Shown piece by piece: positions 47,749 through 57,357 of a stretch of DNA of 64,000 nt. The DNA is from Oryzibacter oryziterrae. Lineage in GTDB: Bacteria > Pseudomonadota > Alphaproteobacteria > Rhizobiales > Pleomorphomonadaceae. Within the stretch, counting starts at the first letter, position 1. Every line of letters starts with the position of its first letter. Under the pieces are notes generated by a model. The model did not search any database and was not told the origin of the DNA. It saw only the letters and a program-made list of their open reading frames with translations. The translations under genes were made by a program, and so were the position numbers. The DNA lies in contig NZ_JAKJIC010000001.1 of NCBI RefSeq assembly GCF_021864535.1, positions 124,001 through 188,000 of the forward strand, written 5' to 3'.

Positions 47749-48150
47749 ATGATCAAAGTCGTTGTCGGCATGGCCTTGGTCCTGGCTGTGAGCCTTGGAG
47801 GGTGCGCAAGCGGCCCGTCTGATTTCGTCAAGATGTCCAAGGACACCAATACCGCTCCCAGTGTGAAGATCCGAAACGCGTCGCAGCAGACCGCATTGGC
47901 GGCAGCTCTCAGCGCCCAGCGCAGGGGCGGCGGCAGTGTGAATGATGCAACGGGAAGTGAGGCTTCGTTGATGGCGCTGACGGTGATCCGCCAGCAGCAG
48001 AACGAAGAGGCACAGGCGCTGCTCGCAGAGGGCGGGGCGTCGGTTCCGATCAACAAGCCCGCTTGCGATGCCACTGTGGTTGCTCCGGCACCGGGGGCAT
48101 GCCCCACCGTCGCGACGACCACGCAAGCGAGCGCGCAGGCGGTGAAGTAA
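47749..48150 (+). CDS. Small lipoprotein of unknown function
   Basis: The 133-residue product has a lipoprotein signal with lipobox LGGC near residue 19. The rest is low-complexity, rich in Ala, Ser and Gln, with no known domain. Two Cys near the end (PACD, GACP) could form a disulfide. It is divergent from phaC, but a functional link is not implied. ATG 47749 is the start. Confidence 0.68.
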   Translation: MIKVVVGMALVLAVSLGGCASGPSDFVKMSKDTNTAPSVKIRNASQQTALAAALSAQRRGGGSVNDATGSEASLMALTVIRQQQNEEAQALLAEGGASVPINKPACDATVVAPAPGACPTVATTTQASAQAVK

Positions 48151-48233
48151 TTTCGTCCGAGGGCGATGGTTGCCGCGTTTCGCGTTCGGGCGCGCCTTGA
48201 GGACGCAGGGCTGTCCGACGGATCAGTTCCAGC

Positions 48234-49070
48234 TCAACGAATTTCCAGCGGTTGGCCGAGGTAGAAGGCCGGCAGGCATTGCAGGCCGGCCGCTTCCGCC
48301 TTGCCGCAATGCTCAGCGGCGTCCGCAGCATTCTTGAACGGTCCGGCCACCAGCAGGAGCTCGGTCCGGCCGTTGCGGTCGCGAACCGTGGCGAGCGCGT
48401 CGAGACCCTCGAACAGATTGGCATGATCGCGCAGCATGCTGCGCCAGGCCTGCTTGACGGCTCCGAGATCGGCGAAGGTGCCGAGTTCGACCCCGAACTG
48501 GGTGCGTGCCACGGTGTTGGTCGGAATTTGGGCGGCGGTTTGCGCTTCCGGGGCGTTGGGCGACAGCTCGTCGGCGAGCTGGTTATAAGCCTCGCCGCTG
48601 GTGGTGTTCTCGTCCGGTGTGACGGAGCCGGTGACGTCGCCGATCCGGGTTTCGATCTTCTCGACACGCTCGGACATCAAGTCCATCTGGCTGCGCATCT
48701 GATCGAGTGCCTGGCGCAAGGCCACATTCTCGACTTTCAGGCGAGCAATCTCGGAGTCGGCATCGCTGGGCATGCCGCCCGTGGTCATGGTGCCGGCGAT
48801 GTCGCTGCGTCCGCCGCCCGGCGTGATGGTCGTGGGGCGGGGCGGTATATTGCCGTTGAGGCTGCCCGTGGTGAGGCTGTCGATGCCGGAACTCGGGATG
48901 CCCATGGCAACGGGTTGGCGGTTGCGATCGGGCACGCCATAGAACAGGGCGACCATTGCAAAGAGCACCGCGAAGCCGGCAACGCCGAACCAGACAAGCA
49001 AAATGAATACGTTCGGTTCCGAGCGGTCGGAACCGTTGTAGTCGTATTCATTTCTCCGTCCGCTCTTCAC
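48234..49070 (-). CDS. Membrane-anchored SPOR-like protein
   Basis: The 278-residue product has one N-terminal membrane span (VFILLVWFGVAGFAVLFAMVAL, residues about 21-42). A disordered Pro/Gly/Thr stretch follows, then a coiled coil (EIARLKVENVALRQALDQMRSQMDLMSERVEKIETR) and a C-terminal domain that looks like SPOR (TQFGVELGTFADLGAVKQAWRSML; LLLVAGPFKNAADAAEHCGKAEAAG). SPOR domains bind denuded septal glycan, so a role at the division site is plausible. The start is GTG 49070. Family assignment of the end domain is moderate. Confidence 0.7.
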   Translation of the reverse strand: MKSGRRNEYDYNGSDRSEPNVFILLVWFGVAGFAVLFAMVALFYGVPDRNRQPVAMGIPSSGIDSLTTGSLNGNIPPRPTTITPGGGRSDIAGTMTTGGMPSDADSEIARLKVENVALRQALDQMRSQMDLMSERVEKIETRIGDVTGSVTPDENTTSGEAYNQLADELSPNAPEAQTAAQIPTNTVARTQFGVELGTFADLGAVKQAWRSMLRDHANLFEGLDALATVRDRNGRTELLLVAGPFKNAADAAEHCGKAEAAGLQCLPAFYLGQPLEIR

Positions 49071-49428
49071 GAAATACGCCCCGCGAACCCTTCGACGGCA
49101 ATTGCAATCGAATCCGAAGCATTGGAAGTGAAAACGTCGATTCTCTCAAGGGCAGGCAAAGCAAACGCTGGCTGGTTGGTGGTCTTTCCCACGGTAGAAT
49201 GTGGGTTGATCCTTCCGGAGGGGCTTGCCCCCACAAAAGCGCGACGATTTTTGAATCCGTGCGGACGGCAACGATCAAGCGGCGTACAAAGGGACGTCGG
49301 CGCAATCGCTGCACCGCCATAGACGCTATGGTGCCTTTCACCATGATGCCATAGTGGTTGCCTATGAGTCGCCGTCGATCGCGGCGTTCCGGACCGCCTG
49401 CGGCAGATCGGAAGAACGGGAGCCAAAC
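49071..49428. other. Intergenic region upstream of DUF502 gene
   Basis: Nothing with coding character is seen in this 358-bp stretch. GTG 49354 would extend the DUF502 frame by 25 residues but has no ribosome binding site. It must hold the promoters of both divergent genes. Confidence 0.35.
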
Positions 49429-50100
49429 TTGGCGAGACTGCGCAACTACTTCCTGACGGGTCTTCTGGTCACGGGACCGGCGGGCATCACGGTGTACCTG
49501 ACCTGGTCGCTGATGTCCTGGGTGGACAGCTGGGTGAAGCCCTATCTGCCGACCATCTACAATCCGGACACCTATCTGCCGTTCCCCGTTCCCGGCTATG
49601 GGCTGGTGGTGGCGCTGATCGTCATCACGGTGATCGGGTTCCTGACGGCGAACATCGTTGGCGCCACCATATTCTCCTTCTCGGAGACGCTGTTCCAGCG
49701 CATGCCGCTGGTGCGCAATCTCTATAACGGCCTGAAGCAGATCTTCTCGTCGGTCCTGGCCGATCGGGGCAACTCGTTCAAGCAATCGGTGCTGGTGCGC
49801 TTTCCGCATGCGGACGTGTGGACGATCGGCTTTGTGGCCGGCGATACGCGCGGCGAGGTCGCGCAGCGGCTGGAGGGCGGCGAGGACATGCTCACCGTCT
49901 ACATTCCTACCACGCCCAATCCGACCGGCGGCTATCTTCTGTTCGTCAAGCGGACGGACGTGGTGCTGCTGGAGATGAGCGTCGAGGACGCGGCCAAGTA
50001 TGTGATCTCCTTCGGCCTGGTCACGGCCGAGAGTGCGGAGGCTGCGGCCGGCATGGTCAAGTCGCTGATCCGCAAGGATAATGGTACCGAGGCGGAGTGA
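49429..50100 (+). CDS. DUF502 membrane protein
   Basis: The 223-residue protein matches DUF502: an N-terminal LRNYFLTGLLVTGPAGITVYLTWSLMSWVDSWV, a second span VVALIVITVIGFLTANIVGATI, and a soluble part with MLTVYIPTTPNPTGGYLLFV. The function is unknown; plant relatives (COV proteins) affect vascular patterning. TTG 49429 is chosen because GGGAG lies 6 bases upstream and the N-terminus then fits the family. It is followed by the YccF gene in the same direction. Confidence 0.85.
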   Translation: MARLRNYFLTGLLVTGPAGITVYLTWSLMSWVDSWVKPYLPTIYNPDTYLPFPVPGYGLVVALIVITVIGFLTANIVGATIFSFSETLFQRMPLVRNLYNGLKQIFSSVLADRGNSFKQSVLVRFPHADVWTIGFVAGDTRGEVAQRLEGGEDMLTVYIPTTPNPTGGYLLFVKRTDVVLLEMSVEDAAKYVISFGLVTAESAEAAAGMVKSLIRKDNGTEAE

Positions 50101-50229
50101 CTGAGGCCCGGAGTTGGCGCGTAACGTCAGCCCAATCCGGCCCAGGACGCTTTTGTATCAATGCGTTGTACCGGCGTTAGAATTATCCAGTTGCTTCAAG
50201 AGCATGAGACCATCGAAAGCGTAGGGGCG

Positions 50230-50682
50230 ATGCGTACGGGAGCGAATATTCTCTGGTTTCTGCTGGGCGGCTGGTTTCTGGCGCTGACCTGGCTGTTTGG
50301 CGCGGTGGTCATGGCCATATCGGTCATTGGCCTGCCCTGGGCGCGGGCCTGTTTCGAGATTGCCAAGCTCAGTCTGGCGCCCTTTGGCCGCGAGGTGATC
50401 TCGCATGCGGAGCTGTCCGGCGGCGATCCGCTGCCGGTCGGGATCTTCCGGCTCCTGGCCAACCTGCTGTGGCTTCCCTTCGGTCTGGTGCTGACGCTGT
50501 CGCACCTGATGCACGGATGCATGATGTTCGTGACCATCATCGGCATTCCGCTGGCGCTGCAGGACTTCAAGCTGGCGGGGATATCGCTGTTCCCGGTGGG
50601 CAAGCGCGTGGTGCTGAAGGAAGTCGCCGAAGCCGCGCGCGCAGCCAACGCCGCGGCGGCGATCGCGGCGCGGCGACAGTAA
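50230..50682 (+). CDS. YccF domain membrane protein
   Basis: The 150-residue protein has two YccF repeats, each with hydrophobic spans: ILWFLLGGWFLALTWLFGAVVMAISVIGLPWARACFEIAKLSLAPFG and LLANLLWLPFGLVLTLSHLMHG to IIGIPLALQDFKLAGISLFPVGK. The function is unknown. ATG 50230 gives the family N-terminus, so the frame open from 50161 is trimmed. It is convergent with the sulfurtransferase gene, 4 bp apart. Confidence 0.88.
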   Translation: MRTGANILWFLLGGWFLALTWLFGAVVMAISVIGLPWARACFEIAKLSLAPFGREVISHAELSGGDPLPVGIFRLLANLLWLPFGLVLTLSHLMHGCMMFVTIIGIPLALQDFKLAGISLFPVGKRVVLKEVAEAARAANAAAAIAARRQ

Positions 50683-50686
50683 AGGC

Positions 50687-51535
50687 TCAGCCGGAAACGA
50701 CGAGCGCGTCCGGGTGTCCGCCCCATTCCGACCAGGAGCCGTCGTAGAGCGCGACCTGAACGGCGCCGGCGTAGGTCAGCGCCAGCGTGAGAATGGCCGC
50801 GGAGACGCCGGAGCCGCAGGTGGTGACGATGGGCTTTTCCAGCGACACGCCCTTGGCCTTGAAATGCGCGCGGATGGCGTCGGCCTGCTTGAGGCGGCCG
50901 TCGACAATCAACTCGCCGAAGGGAAGGCTGACGGCGCCGGGCATATGGCCGGATTTGAGGCCGGGGCGCGGTTCGGGTTCGGCGCCGACGAAGCGACCGG
51001 TTGAGCGGGCGTCGACGATCTGGAGCAAGCTCGAGCCGATGGCGGCGCTGAGGCTCTCGAAGTCCTTGACTGCCGAATTGTCGAGGCGGGCCGTGAAGTG
51101 CTTTTCACTGCGCCGTACGGGGCCGTCGGTCAGTGGCAGGCCAAGGGCCTTCCAGGCGGGCAGGCCGCCGTCGAGGATGACGACGTCGGCCGCGCCGAAG
51201 GTCTTGAAGGTCCACCAGACGCGCGGGGCCGAGAAAAGGCCGACGCTGTCGTAGACGACGATCTTCTGACCGTCGCCGATGCCGAGCTTGCGCATGGCGG
51301 AGGCGAAGGCTTCCGGGCGCGGCAGCATGTGCGGCAGATCGGTGGATTTGTCGGCATGGGCGTCGATGTCGAAGAAGACGGCGCCGGGGATATGCTCGGC
51401 CAGATACTCTTTCTCGCCGCTCCGCCCGGAGGCCGGCATGTGCCAGGAGGCGTCGACCGTAACCACATCGGGAGCATTGAGGTGCTCGGCAAGCCATTCA
51501 GGGGTGACGAAGAAGCGGTCGCGGGGCTGGAGCAA
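50687..51535 (-). CDS. sseA: 3-mercaptopyruvate sulfurtransferase (two rhodanese domains)
   Basis: The 282-residue protein has two rhodanese domains. The N-terminal one contains VVYDSVGLFSAPRVWWTFKTFG. The C-terminal one holds the active loop CGSGVSA, typical of mercaptopyruvate sulfurtransferase rather than thiosulfate-specific rhodanese. It moves sulfur from 3-mercaptopyruvate in cysteine breakdown. No ATG suits the start; TTG 51535, with AAGGAA upstream, is the best candidate. It heads towards a cluster with AlaX and cysteine synthase on the same strand. Confidence 0.9.
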   Translation of the reverse strand: MLQPRDRFFVTPEWLAEHLNAPDVVTVDASWHMPASGRSGEKEYLAEHIPGAVFFDIDAHADKSTDLPHMLPRPEAFASAMRKLGIGDGQKIVVYDSVGLFSAPRVWWTFKTFGAADVVILDGGLPAWKALGLPLTDGPVRRSEKHFTARLDNSAVKDFESLSAAIGSSLLQIVDARSTGRFVGAEPEPRPGLKSGHMPGAVSLPFGELIVDGRLKQADAIRAHFKAKGVSLEKPIVTTCGSGVSAAILTLALTYAGAVQVALYDGSWSEWGGHPDALVVSG

Positions 51536-51588
51536 GATCTCAGTTTCCTTGGGTGACGATGGGACCGGTCCGGTTTGCTGGGTGAGCC

Positions 51589-52320
51589 TCAAGCCGTAAG
51601 CATGGGGCCGAAACGAAGGCGGACGCGACGGTTGATCTTGCCCTTGTTCTCCAGCTTGGAAATGTGCACCTCGCCGATTTCCGCCGTGGTGGAGACATGC
51701 GTACCACCACAAGGCTGCAAGTCGACATCCGTGCCGATGCGGACCAGACGCACCCGACCGCTGCCAACGGGCGGCTTCACCTTCATGGTCTTGACGAGGC
51801 CGGGGTTGGCAGCAAGCTCATCGTCGGTGATCCACTCAGTGATGACGGAGTGGTCGCCGTTGACGAGGGCCATGAGCGCTTCGGTGGCCTTGATCCGATC
51901 GACGCTTTCGCCCTCGGGCAGATCGAAATCGAGGCGGCTTTCTTCCGCGCCAACCTGGCCACCCGTGACGGGGTAGGGCAGGACGACAGAGAGGAGATGC
52001 ATGGCGGTGTGCATGCGCATGTGCTTGTAGCGCGTCTCCCAGTCGAGATGCTGGACGACGATGTCGCCCGGTGCGGGCAGGGCGGCGCCCGTGGCGGGCG
52101 TTAGCGCGATGGCCGAGCGGTCGGCGGTGTAGCGAGTGCCGACGATGGCTATGCGCTCGCCGGCGGCGGTTTCCAGAGAGCCGATGTCGCCGGGCTGACC
52201 GCCGCCGTTGGGATAGAAAATCGACCGGTCGAGCACGATGCCGCCCTCTTCAGTGAGGCTGGTGACCGTGGCTTCAGCGGTGCGCAGATAGGCGTCGTCG
52301 CGATAGAGCAACTCTGTCAT
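51589..52320 (-). CDS. Alanyl-tRNA editing protein AlaX
   Basis: The 243-residue protein is a freestanding editing domain of alanyl-tRNA synthetase. It carries the zinc-binding motifs HTAMHLL (H-x3-H) and QPCGGTHVS (C-x3-H), plus FYPNGGGQPGD near the N-terminus. It hydrolyses Ser- or Gly-charged tRNA-Ala. It lies 11 bp from cysteine synthase and 53 bp from the sulfurtransferase, so the three form a likely operon. Confidence 0.92.
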   Translation of the reverse strand: MTELLYRDDAYLRTAEATVTSLTEEGGIVLDRSIFYPNGGGQPGDIGSLETAAGERIAIVGTRYTADRSAIALTPATGAALPAPGDIVVQHLDWETRYKHMRMHTAMHLLSVVLPYPVTGGQVGAEESRLDFDLPEGESVDRIKATEALMALVNGDHSVITEWITDDELAANPGLVKTMKVKPPVGSGRVRLVRIGTDVDLQPCGGTHVSTTAEIGEVHISKLENKGKINRRVRLRFGPMLTA

Positions 52321-52331
52321 GGCCCTTCCTT

Positions 52332-53366
52332 TCAGCTGACGGTCTCGTAGGGCGGGATGATACGGCTGGGCCGTTCGAGCCAGGCGGGCGTCGGGAGACC
52401 TTTTTCCCGCAGGAAGGCCGGATTGAAGAGCTTGGATGCATAGCGCACGCCGCTGTCGCAGAGCACGGTGACGATGTTGTGGCCCGGACCGAGTTCGCGG
52501 GCGAGTGCCATGGCACCGGCGATATTGACGCCGGAGGAGCCGCCGAGGCAGAGGCCTTCATTCTCGGTGAGGTCGAAGACGATGGAGACGGCCTCCTCAT
52601 CCGAGATGCGGCAGGCAAAGTCCACCGGAGCGCCTTCGAGATTGGCGGTGATGCGGCCCTGGCCGATTCCTTCGGTGATGGACGAGCCCTCGGCCTTGAG
52701 TTCACCGCTGGTGTAGTAGCTGTAGAGTGCAGCGCCGTGCGGGTCGGCAATGCCGATCTTGATGCTGGGCTTCAGCGCCTTGAGGCCAAGACCGACACCG
52801 GCCAGCGTGCCACCGGAGCCGACGGCGCAGATGAAGCCGTCAACCTTGCCGCCGGTCTGGTCGAAGATCTCCTGGGCGGTGGTTTCGATGTGAGCCTGAC
52901 GGTTGGCGACGTTGTCGAACTGGTTGGCCCAGACGGCACCGCCGGGTTCGGTGCGCGCCAGCTGCTCGGCGAGACGGCCGGAGAGCTTCACGTAGTTGTT
53001 GGGGTTCTTGTAGGGAACCGCGGGCACCTCGACCAGCTCGGCGCCCATCAGGCGGAGCATGGACTTTTTTTCTTCCGACTGGGTCTCGGGGATGACGATC
53101 ACCGTCTTCATGCCGAGAGCGCTCGCAACCAGCGCCAGACCGATGCCGGTGTTGCCGGCGGTGCCTTCGACGATGGTGCCGCCCGGCGCCAGCAGTCCCT
53201 TGGCCATGGCATCGCGCACGATGTAGAGCGCGGCGCGATCCTTCACCGATTGGCCTGGATTGAGGAACTCGGCCTTGCCGTAGATGTTGCAGCCGGTCAG
53301 CTCCGACGCGCGCTTCAAGCGAATGAGCGGGGTGTTGCCGATGAGGTCGAGCACGGTACGGTTCAT
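52332..53366 (-). CDS. cysK: Cysteine synthase A-like PLP enzyme
   Basis: The 344-residue beta-family PLP enzyme has the lysine-bearing motif NPGQSVKDRAAL (Lys42), the Asn loop EGTAGNTGIGLAL and the phosphate cup VGSGGTLAGVG. It makes cysteine from O-acetylserine and sulfide. The long C-terminus (SRIIPPYETVS) and the GLCLGGSSG segment match the alphaproteobacterial cysteine synthase group. It may co-transcribe with the AlaX and sulfurtransferase genes, linking cysteine synthesis, breakdown and tRNA proofreading. Confidence 0.92.
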   Translation of the reverse strand: MNRTVLDLIGNTPLIRLKRASELTGCNIYGKAEFLNPGQSVKDRAALYIVRDAMAKGLLAPGGTIVEGTAGNTGIGLALVASALGMKTVIVIPETQSEEKKSMLRLMGAELVEVPAVPYKNPNNYVKLSGRLAEQLARTEPGGAVWANQFDNVANRQAHIETTAQEIFDQTGGKVDGFICAVGSGGTLAGVGLGLKALKPSIKIGIADPHGAALYSYYTSGELKAEGSSITEGIGQGRITANLEGAPVDFACRISDEEAVSIVFDLTENEGLCLGGSSGVNIAGAMALARELGPGHNIVTVLCDSGVRYASKLFNPAFLREKGLPTPAWLERPSRIIPPYETVS

Positions 53367-53504
53367 TGGGGCTCCGGCGGAAATGCAAGGTCGGGCCAGT
53401 CGGACTGGCGGGGAACCGAAGTTAGGCGTTGCTTGGCCGCACTGCAACCATGCGCAAGGACGTCGTCGGAAAAATGGCGCGGGGCGACGGTCAGGCCGAG
53501 CCTG

Positions 53505-54269
53505 TCAGTCGGCTTCCGGCGGCTCGTCGAGTTGTTCCCAGCCATGCGGCAGAAGATACTCAAGCGGCTGGAAGCGGCGCTTGTAGTCCATCTTGCGCGA
53601 GCCGTTCACCCAATAGCCGAGATAGAGATAGGGAAAGCCGCGGCGACGGGCGCGCTCGATATGGTCGAGGATCATGAAGGTGCCGAGCCCGAGGGACGAC
53701 TGGGTCGGGTCATAGAAGGAGTAGACCATGCTGAGACCGTCGTTCAGTACATCCGTCAGGACCATGCCGATCAACGGCCCTTCGCCCATGCCGGAGAGGA
53801 AGCTGTCCGGACCGCGGCGCCTGTATTCGATGACCATGGTTTCCACATGGGTGTCCTCGACCATCATGGTGTAGTCAAGCACGGACATGTCGATCATGCC
53901 GCCGTCGGCATGGCGGCTCTCGAGATAATCCCGGAACAGGGAATATTGCTCGCCGGTGGCCATGGGTGGCAGCTCGGCGCCCATGAGGGTGCTATTGGCG
54001 GCAAGGTTCCGTCGCATGCTCTTGTCAGGCCGGAACTCGTCGACGCGGACGCGGACGGACATGCAGGCGCGGCAGGTTTCGCAGGCCGGACGGTAGGCGA
54101 TGTTCTGGCTGCGGCGAAACCCGCCCTGGCTCAGGATGTGATTCATCGCCGATGCGCGCTCACCTATGAGATGGGTGAACACTTTCCGCTCCTGGCGCCC
54201 GGGCAAATAGGGGCAATTGGTGGGAGCGGTCAGAAAGAACTGCGGCGCATCCGTCGGGTGATGGGTCAT
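53505..54269 (-). CDS. bpt: Aspartate/glutamate leucyl-tRNA-protein transferase
   Basis: The 254-residue N-end-rule transferase of the Bpt/Ate type carries [16 protein letters not shown] near the N-terminus and [15 protein letters not shown], the family's Cys-rich portion. The ending [21 protein letters not shown] is also typical. It adds Leu to proteins with N-terminal Asp or Glu for ClpS/ClpAP turnover. ATG 54269 is the start. It is 84 bp downstream of the RDD gene on the same strand, as in many relatives. Confidence 0.95.
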   Translation of the reverse strand: MTHHPTDAPQFFLTAPTNCPYLPGRQERKVFTHLIGERASAMNHILSQGGFRRSQNIAYRPACETCRACMSVRVRVDEFRPDKSMRRNLAANSTLMGAELPPMATGEQYSLFRDYLESRHADGGMIDMSVLDYTMMVEDTHVETMVIEYRRRGPDSFLSGMGEGPLIGMVLTDVLNDGLSMVYSFYDPTQSSLGLGTFMILDHIERARRRGFPYLYLGYWVNGSRKMDYKRRFQPLEYLLPHGWEQLDEPPEAD

Positions 54270-54353
54270 GCTCCGATCGCAAATCGCGTGAAAACCGTCC
54301 CGATCCTCGCATGATATTCTGGAGAAGGCGAGACGGTTTTTCACTCAGTCGGG

Positions 54354-54824
54354 TCAGGACCTGTTGACGACGATGGTGCCCAGGACGAGGTCGTGCAGCA
54401 GGCGCTTGCGATCGGAAACGAGGGCGACCAGCACGATGAAGGGCGTCAGCAGCGACACCGAGGCATAGAACAGCACGGCGTGAATGGCGGCGATGCCGGG
54501 GTTCATGCGCGATCCATCCAGAAAGCGCACCTCAAGGCCCTGGGTGCGCATGCCCACGGTGGCCGAGTTGGGGCCGCCCATGGTGAAGGCGCAATAGACG
54601 AGGGCGACCACCGGCCAGAGGATCGGGTAGAGCAGCCAGCCGAGACCGAGCGTGACGATGCCGAGGAAGAACACCAGGACACCGACGCCGAAGGTGAGGA
54701 GTGCGATCAGCACCGCGTCGATCAGAAAGGCGATGATGCGCCGGGTCCGGACACCGGCGAGCAGGCGGTCGCCCGACATGGGTTCGACGATATAGTCCGC
54801 GCCGTTGTAGGTCCGATTGGTCAT
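54354..54824 (-). CDS. RDD family membrane protein
   Basis: The 156-residue protein has the RDD core: RRIIAFLIDAVLIALL (the Arg...Asp pattern in the first span), a second pair of spans LVFFLGIVTLGLGWLLYPILWPVVALVYCAF and a last span, with GPNSATVGMRTQGLEVRF between. Its function is unknown; some RDD proteins act in ion or lipid transport. It lies between ilvA and bpt on the minus strand. Confidence 0.88.
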   Translation of the reverse strand: MTNRTYNGADYIVEPMSGDRLLAGVRTRRIIAFLIDAVLIALLTFGVGVLVFFLGIVTLGLGWLLYPILWPVVALVYCAFTMGGPNSATVGMRTQGLEVRFLDGSRMNPGIAAIHAVLFYASVSLLTPFIVLVALVSDRKRLLHDLVLGTIVVNRS

Positions 54825-54900
54825 TGGGGTCTCCAGATAACAACAGACATCGATATAGGTGTGCCGGACCAGACTTCAATGCAGGCAGGACCAAGAACCG

Positions 54901-56118
54901 TCAGCCGGCAATGCGTCGCTCCACGTCATAGCCGCGGGACCGCAGGAGTTCGACGATCTGCTCGGCGTGCTGGCCGTCGCGGGCTTCGAGCATGATGTCG
55001 AGGGCGGCGCCCTTGGCGGGGATGTCCAGCAGCGTGCGGCGGTGCGAGACTTCAAGGATGTTGCCGCCGGCCGTGCCGATCAGGCTGGTGATGTCGCCGA
55101 GGACGCCGGGGCGATCGGGGATGTCCAGGCGGATGGAGATGATGCGCTCCTCGCGCACCAGCTCGCGCATCATGATGGACGAGAGGATGCGCGGATCGAT
55201 GTTGCCGCCGGACAGGACGAGGCCGACCTTGCGGTCGCGGAAGAGATCCGGCTCGGCGATCATGGCGGCCAGCCCGGCGGCACCTGCGCCCTCAGCCATG
55301 GTTTTCTGCAAGGTCAGATAGGCGTTGACGGCGCGCTCCAGGTGGCTTTCGTCCACGAGTATGATGTGGTCGACGAGGTCGCGAACGAGGGGCAGGGTGA
55401 GGGCACCGACATTCTTGACGGCAATGCCTTCGGCGAGGGTGGGGCCGCCGGCAGCCACGGTGACAGCGCGAAGGGCAGCCCACATGGCGGGATAGAGACG
55501 GGTCTCGACACCGATCACCTGTATGGCCGGATTGATGGATTTGGCGGCGATCGCCATGCCGGAGATCAGCCCGCCGCCGCCGATGGGGACGACGAGGCTG
55601 TCGAGATCAGGTTGATCGGCCAGCATTTCAAGGGCGATGGTGCCTTGCCCCGCCAACACGTGCAGGTCGTCATAAGGGTGGATGAACACGCGTCTTTCGT
55701 CGGCGCCGATGCGTTCGGCGGCAAGTTGTGCCTCCGCAACCGTTTCGCCCTCGAGGACGACAGCGGCCCCATAGCCGCGGGTGGCGGCCACCTTCACATG
55801 CGGGGTGGTGACCGGCATCACGATTTTTGCGGAGATGCCGAGGCGGGCGGCGTGATAGGCGACAGCCTGGGCATGATTGCCGGCGGACATGGCAATGACG
55901 CCGCTTTTGCGCTCGTCCGGATCCAGCGTCAGCAGACGATTGAGAGCGCCCCGCTCCTTGAAAGCCGCGGTGACCTGCATGTTTTCGTATTTGACGAAAA
56001 CATGTGCGCCGGTGAGTGCGGAAAGGCGCGGTGCAGGCAGGAACGGGGTTCGCATCACCTGACCGGCAAGAGCGGCTTCTGCGGCGCGAATGCGCGGAAA
56101 ATCAGCGTGCATGTGCAT
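54901..56118 (-). CDS. ilvA: Threonine dehydratase with ACT domain
   Basis: The 405-residue PLP enzyme has the lysine motif TAAFKERGALN (Lys54), the Asn/Ser loop MSAGNHAQAVAYHAARLG and the glycine cup VPIGGGGLISGMA. A C-terminal ACT domain starts near residue 330 (IISIRLDIPDRPGVLGDITSLI). It deaminates threonine to 2-oxobutanoate. The single short ACT domain fits the TdcB/IlvA short type. A 280-bp AT-rich gap separates it from nuoA. Confidence 0.92.
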   Translation of the reverse strand: MHMHADFPRIRAAEAALAGQVMRTPFLPAPRLSALTGAHVFVKYENMQVTAAFKERGALNRLLTLDPDERKSGVIAMSAGNHAQAVAYHAARLGISAKIVMPVTTPHVKVAATRGYGAAVVLEGETVAEAQLAAERIGADERRVFIHPYDDLHVLAGQGTIALEMLADQPDLDSLVVPIGGGGLISGMAIAAKSINPAIQVIGVETRLYPAMWAALRAVTVAAGGPTLAEGIAVKNVGALTLPLVRDLVDHIILVDESHLERAVNAYLTLQKTMAEGAGAAGLAAMIAEPDLFRDRKVGLVLSGGNIDPRILSSIMMRELVREERIISIRLDIPDRPGVLGDITSLIGTAGGNILEVSHRRTLLDIPAKGAALDIMLEARDGQHAEQIVELLRSRGYDVERRIAG

Positions 56119-56400
56119 GGAAATCCTGTTTTGTCGTCGTACCTTAGTCGAAAATTGCTCCGGCTGGGAAGGGCAGAGAAAAGTGACGTTTTAAAATATG
56201 AATATATAACTCATCTTATATTGTTGTTCATGTGGCTATCACGAAGCGTAATAAACCCTAGTAAGTTGCCTTGAACGCACTTGCGAAAGGCAGGCCTATC
56301 GGCTAACCGTGCCTCTCGAACAATTCGAGACTTGACGGCGTGAATCAGCCTGCTCTGCATTTTTGCATAGGTAGAGCGCCGGAGTTGGAAAGAGGTCAGA
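56119..56400. other. Divergent promoter region of ilvA and the nuo operon
   Basis: No gene is seen. Bases 56190-56245 are AT-rich and should contain promoter elements of the nuo operon. GCCTT/AAGGC face each other near 56271-56293. Confidence 0.4.
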
Positions 56401-56766
56401 ATGGACGAACTCCTTCGGGACTATCTGCCGGTGATCATTTTCCTCGGCGTATCCCTGGTGATCGGGCTGGCGCTGCTGGTGTCCCCCTTTATCCTCGCCT
56501 TCAAGAACCCCGATCCCGAGAAGTTGTCGGCCTACGAATGCGGCTTCAATGCGTTTGACGACGCCCGCATGAAGTTCGATGTCCGATTCTACCTCGTGTC
56601 CATTCTCTTCATCATCTTCGACCTGGAAGTGGCCTTCCTGTTTCCGTGGGCGGTGGCGTTCAAGAGTGTGGGTCTCTTCGGTTTCTGGTCGATGATGGTG
56701 TTTCTCGCCGTTCTGACCATCGGTTTCGTATATGAGTGGAAGAAGGGAGCGCTGGAATGGGATTGA
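56401..56766 (+). CDS. nuoA: NADH-quinone oxidoreductase subunit A
   Basis: The 121-residue membrane subunit has three spans and the family motifs [40 protein letters not shown]. It is part of the membrane arm of complex I near the quinone site. It begins the nuo operon and overlaps nuoB by 10 bases. Confidence 0.98.
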   Translation: MDELLRDYLPVIIFLGVSLVIGLALLVSPFILAFKNPDPEKLSAYECGFNAFDDARMKFDVRFYLVSILFIIFDLEVAFLFPWAVAFKSVGLFGFWSMMVFLAVLTIGFVYEWKKGALEWD

Positions 56767-57335
56767 CCGCGAAGGAAACGCTCGTCGCGCCCGCTCCCAA
56801 GGGCATCATCGATCCGAACACCGGCAAGCCGATCGGATCGAATGACCCGTATTTCGCCGAAATCAACAATGAGTTGGCGGACAAGGGCTTCCTGGTGACC
56901 TCGACCGAGGAGCTGATCCACTGGGCCCGCACCGGCTCGCTCATGTGGATGACCTTCGGTCTGGCCTGCTGCGCCGTCGAGATGATGCAGCTGTCCATGC
57001 CGCGCTATGACGTGGAGCGCTTCGGTTTTGCGCCGCGCGCTTCGCCGCGCCAGTCGGACGTGATGATCGTTGCCGGCACGCTGACCAACAAGATGGCTCC
57101 GGCGCTGCGCAAGGTCTACGACCAGATGCCCGAACCGCGCTATGTGATCTCCATGGGATCCTGCGCCAACGGCGGCGGTTACTACCATTATTCCTATGCG
57201 GTTGTTCGCGGCTGTGATCGCGTGGTTCCCGTGGACATCTACGTCCCCGGCTGCCCGCCGACCGCCGAGGCGCTGCTTTACGGCGTTCTGCTGCTGCAGA
57301 AGAAGATCCGCCGTACCGGCACCATCGAACGCTGA
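56757..57335 (+). CDS. nuoB: NADH-quinone oxidoreductase subunit B
   Basis: The 192-residue subunit carries the N2 cluster ligands in [19 protein letters not shown] and [12 protein letters not shown]2 is the last iron-sulfur centre before quinone. ATG 57757-type upstream readings are excluded because ATG 56757 lies inside the nuoA end with good context. It is followed by nuoC. Confidence 0.98.
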   Translation: MGLTAKETLVAPAPKGIIDPNTGKPIGSNDPYFAEINNELADKGFLVTSTEELIHWARTGSLMWMTFGLACCAVEMMQLSMPRYDVERFGFAPRASPRQSDVMIVAGTLTNKMAPALRKVYDQMPEPRYVISMGSCANGGGYYHYSYAVVRGCDRVVPVDIYVPGCPPTAEALLYGVLLLQKKIRRTGTIER

Positions 57336-57357
57336 GCGAGCAAGAGGCTGAGTGAGC

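Noticed and set aside
49016-49035. GGTTCCGA/TCGGAACC inverted repeat
   Set aside because: It lies within the coding start of the SPOR-like gene and is explained by codons for a Ser/Asp/Arg stretch.
52479-54314. A 611-residue plus-strand frame across cysK and bpt
   Set aside because: It spans two clear minus-strand genes and the gap between them; no domain is visible.
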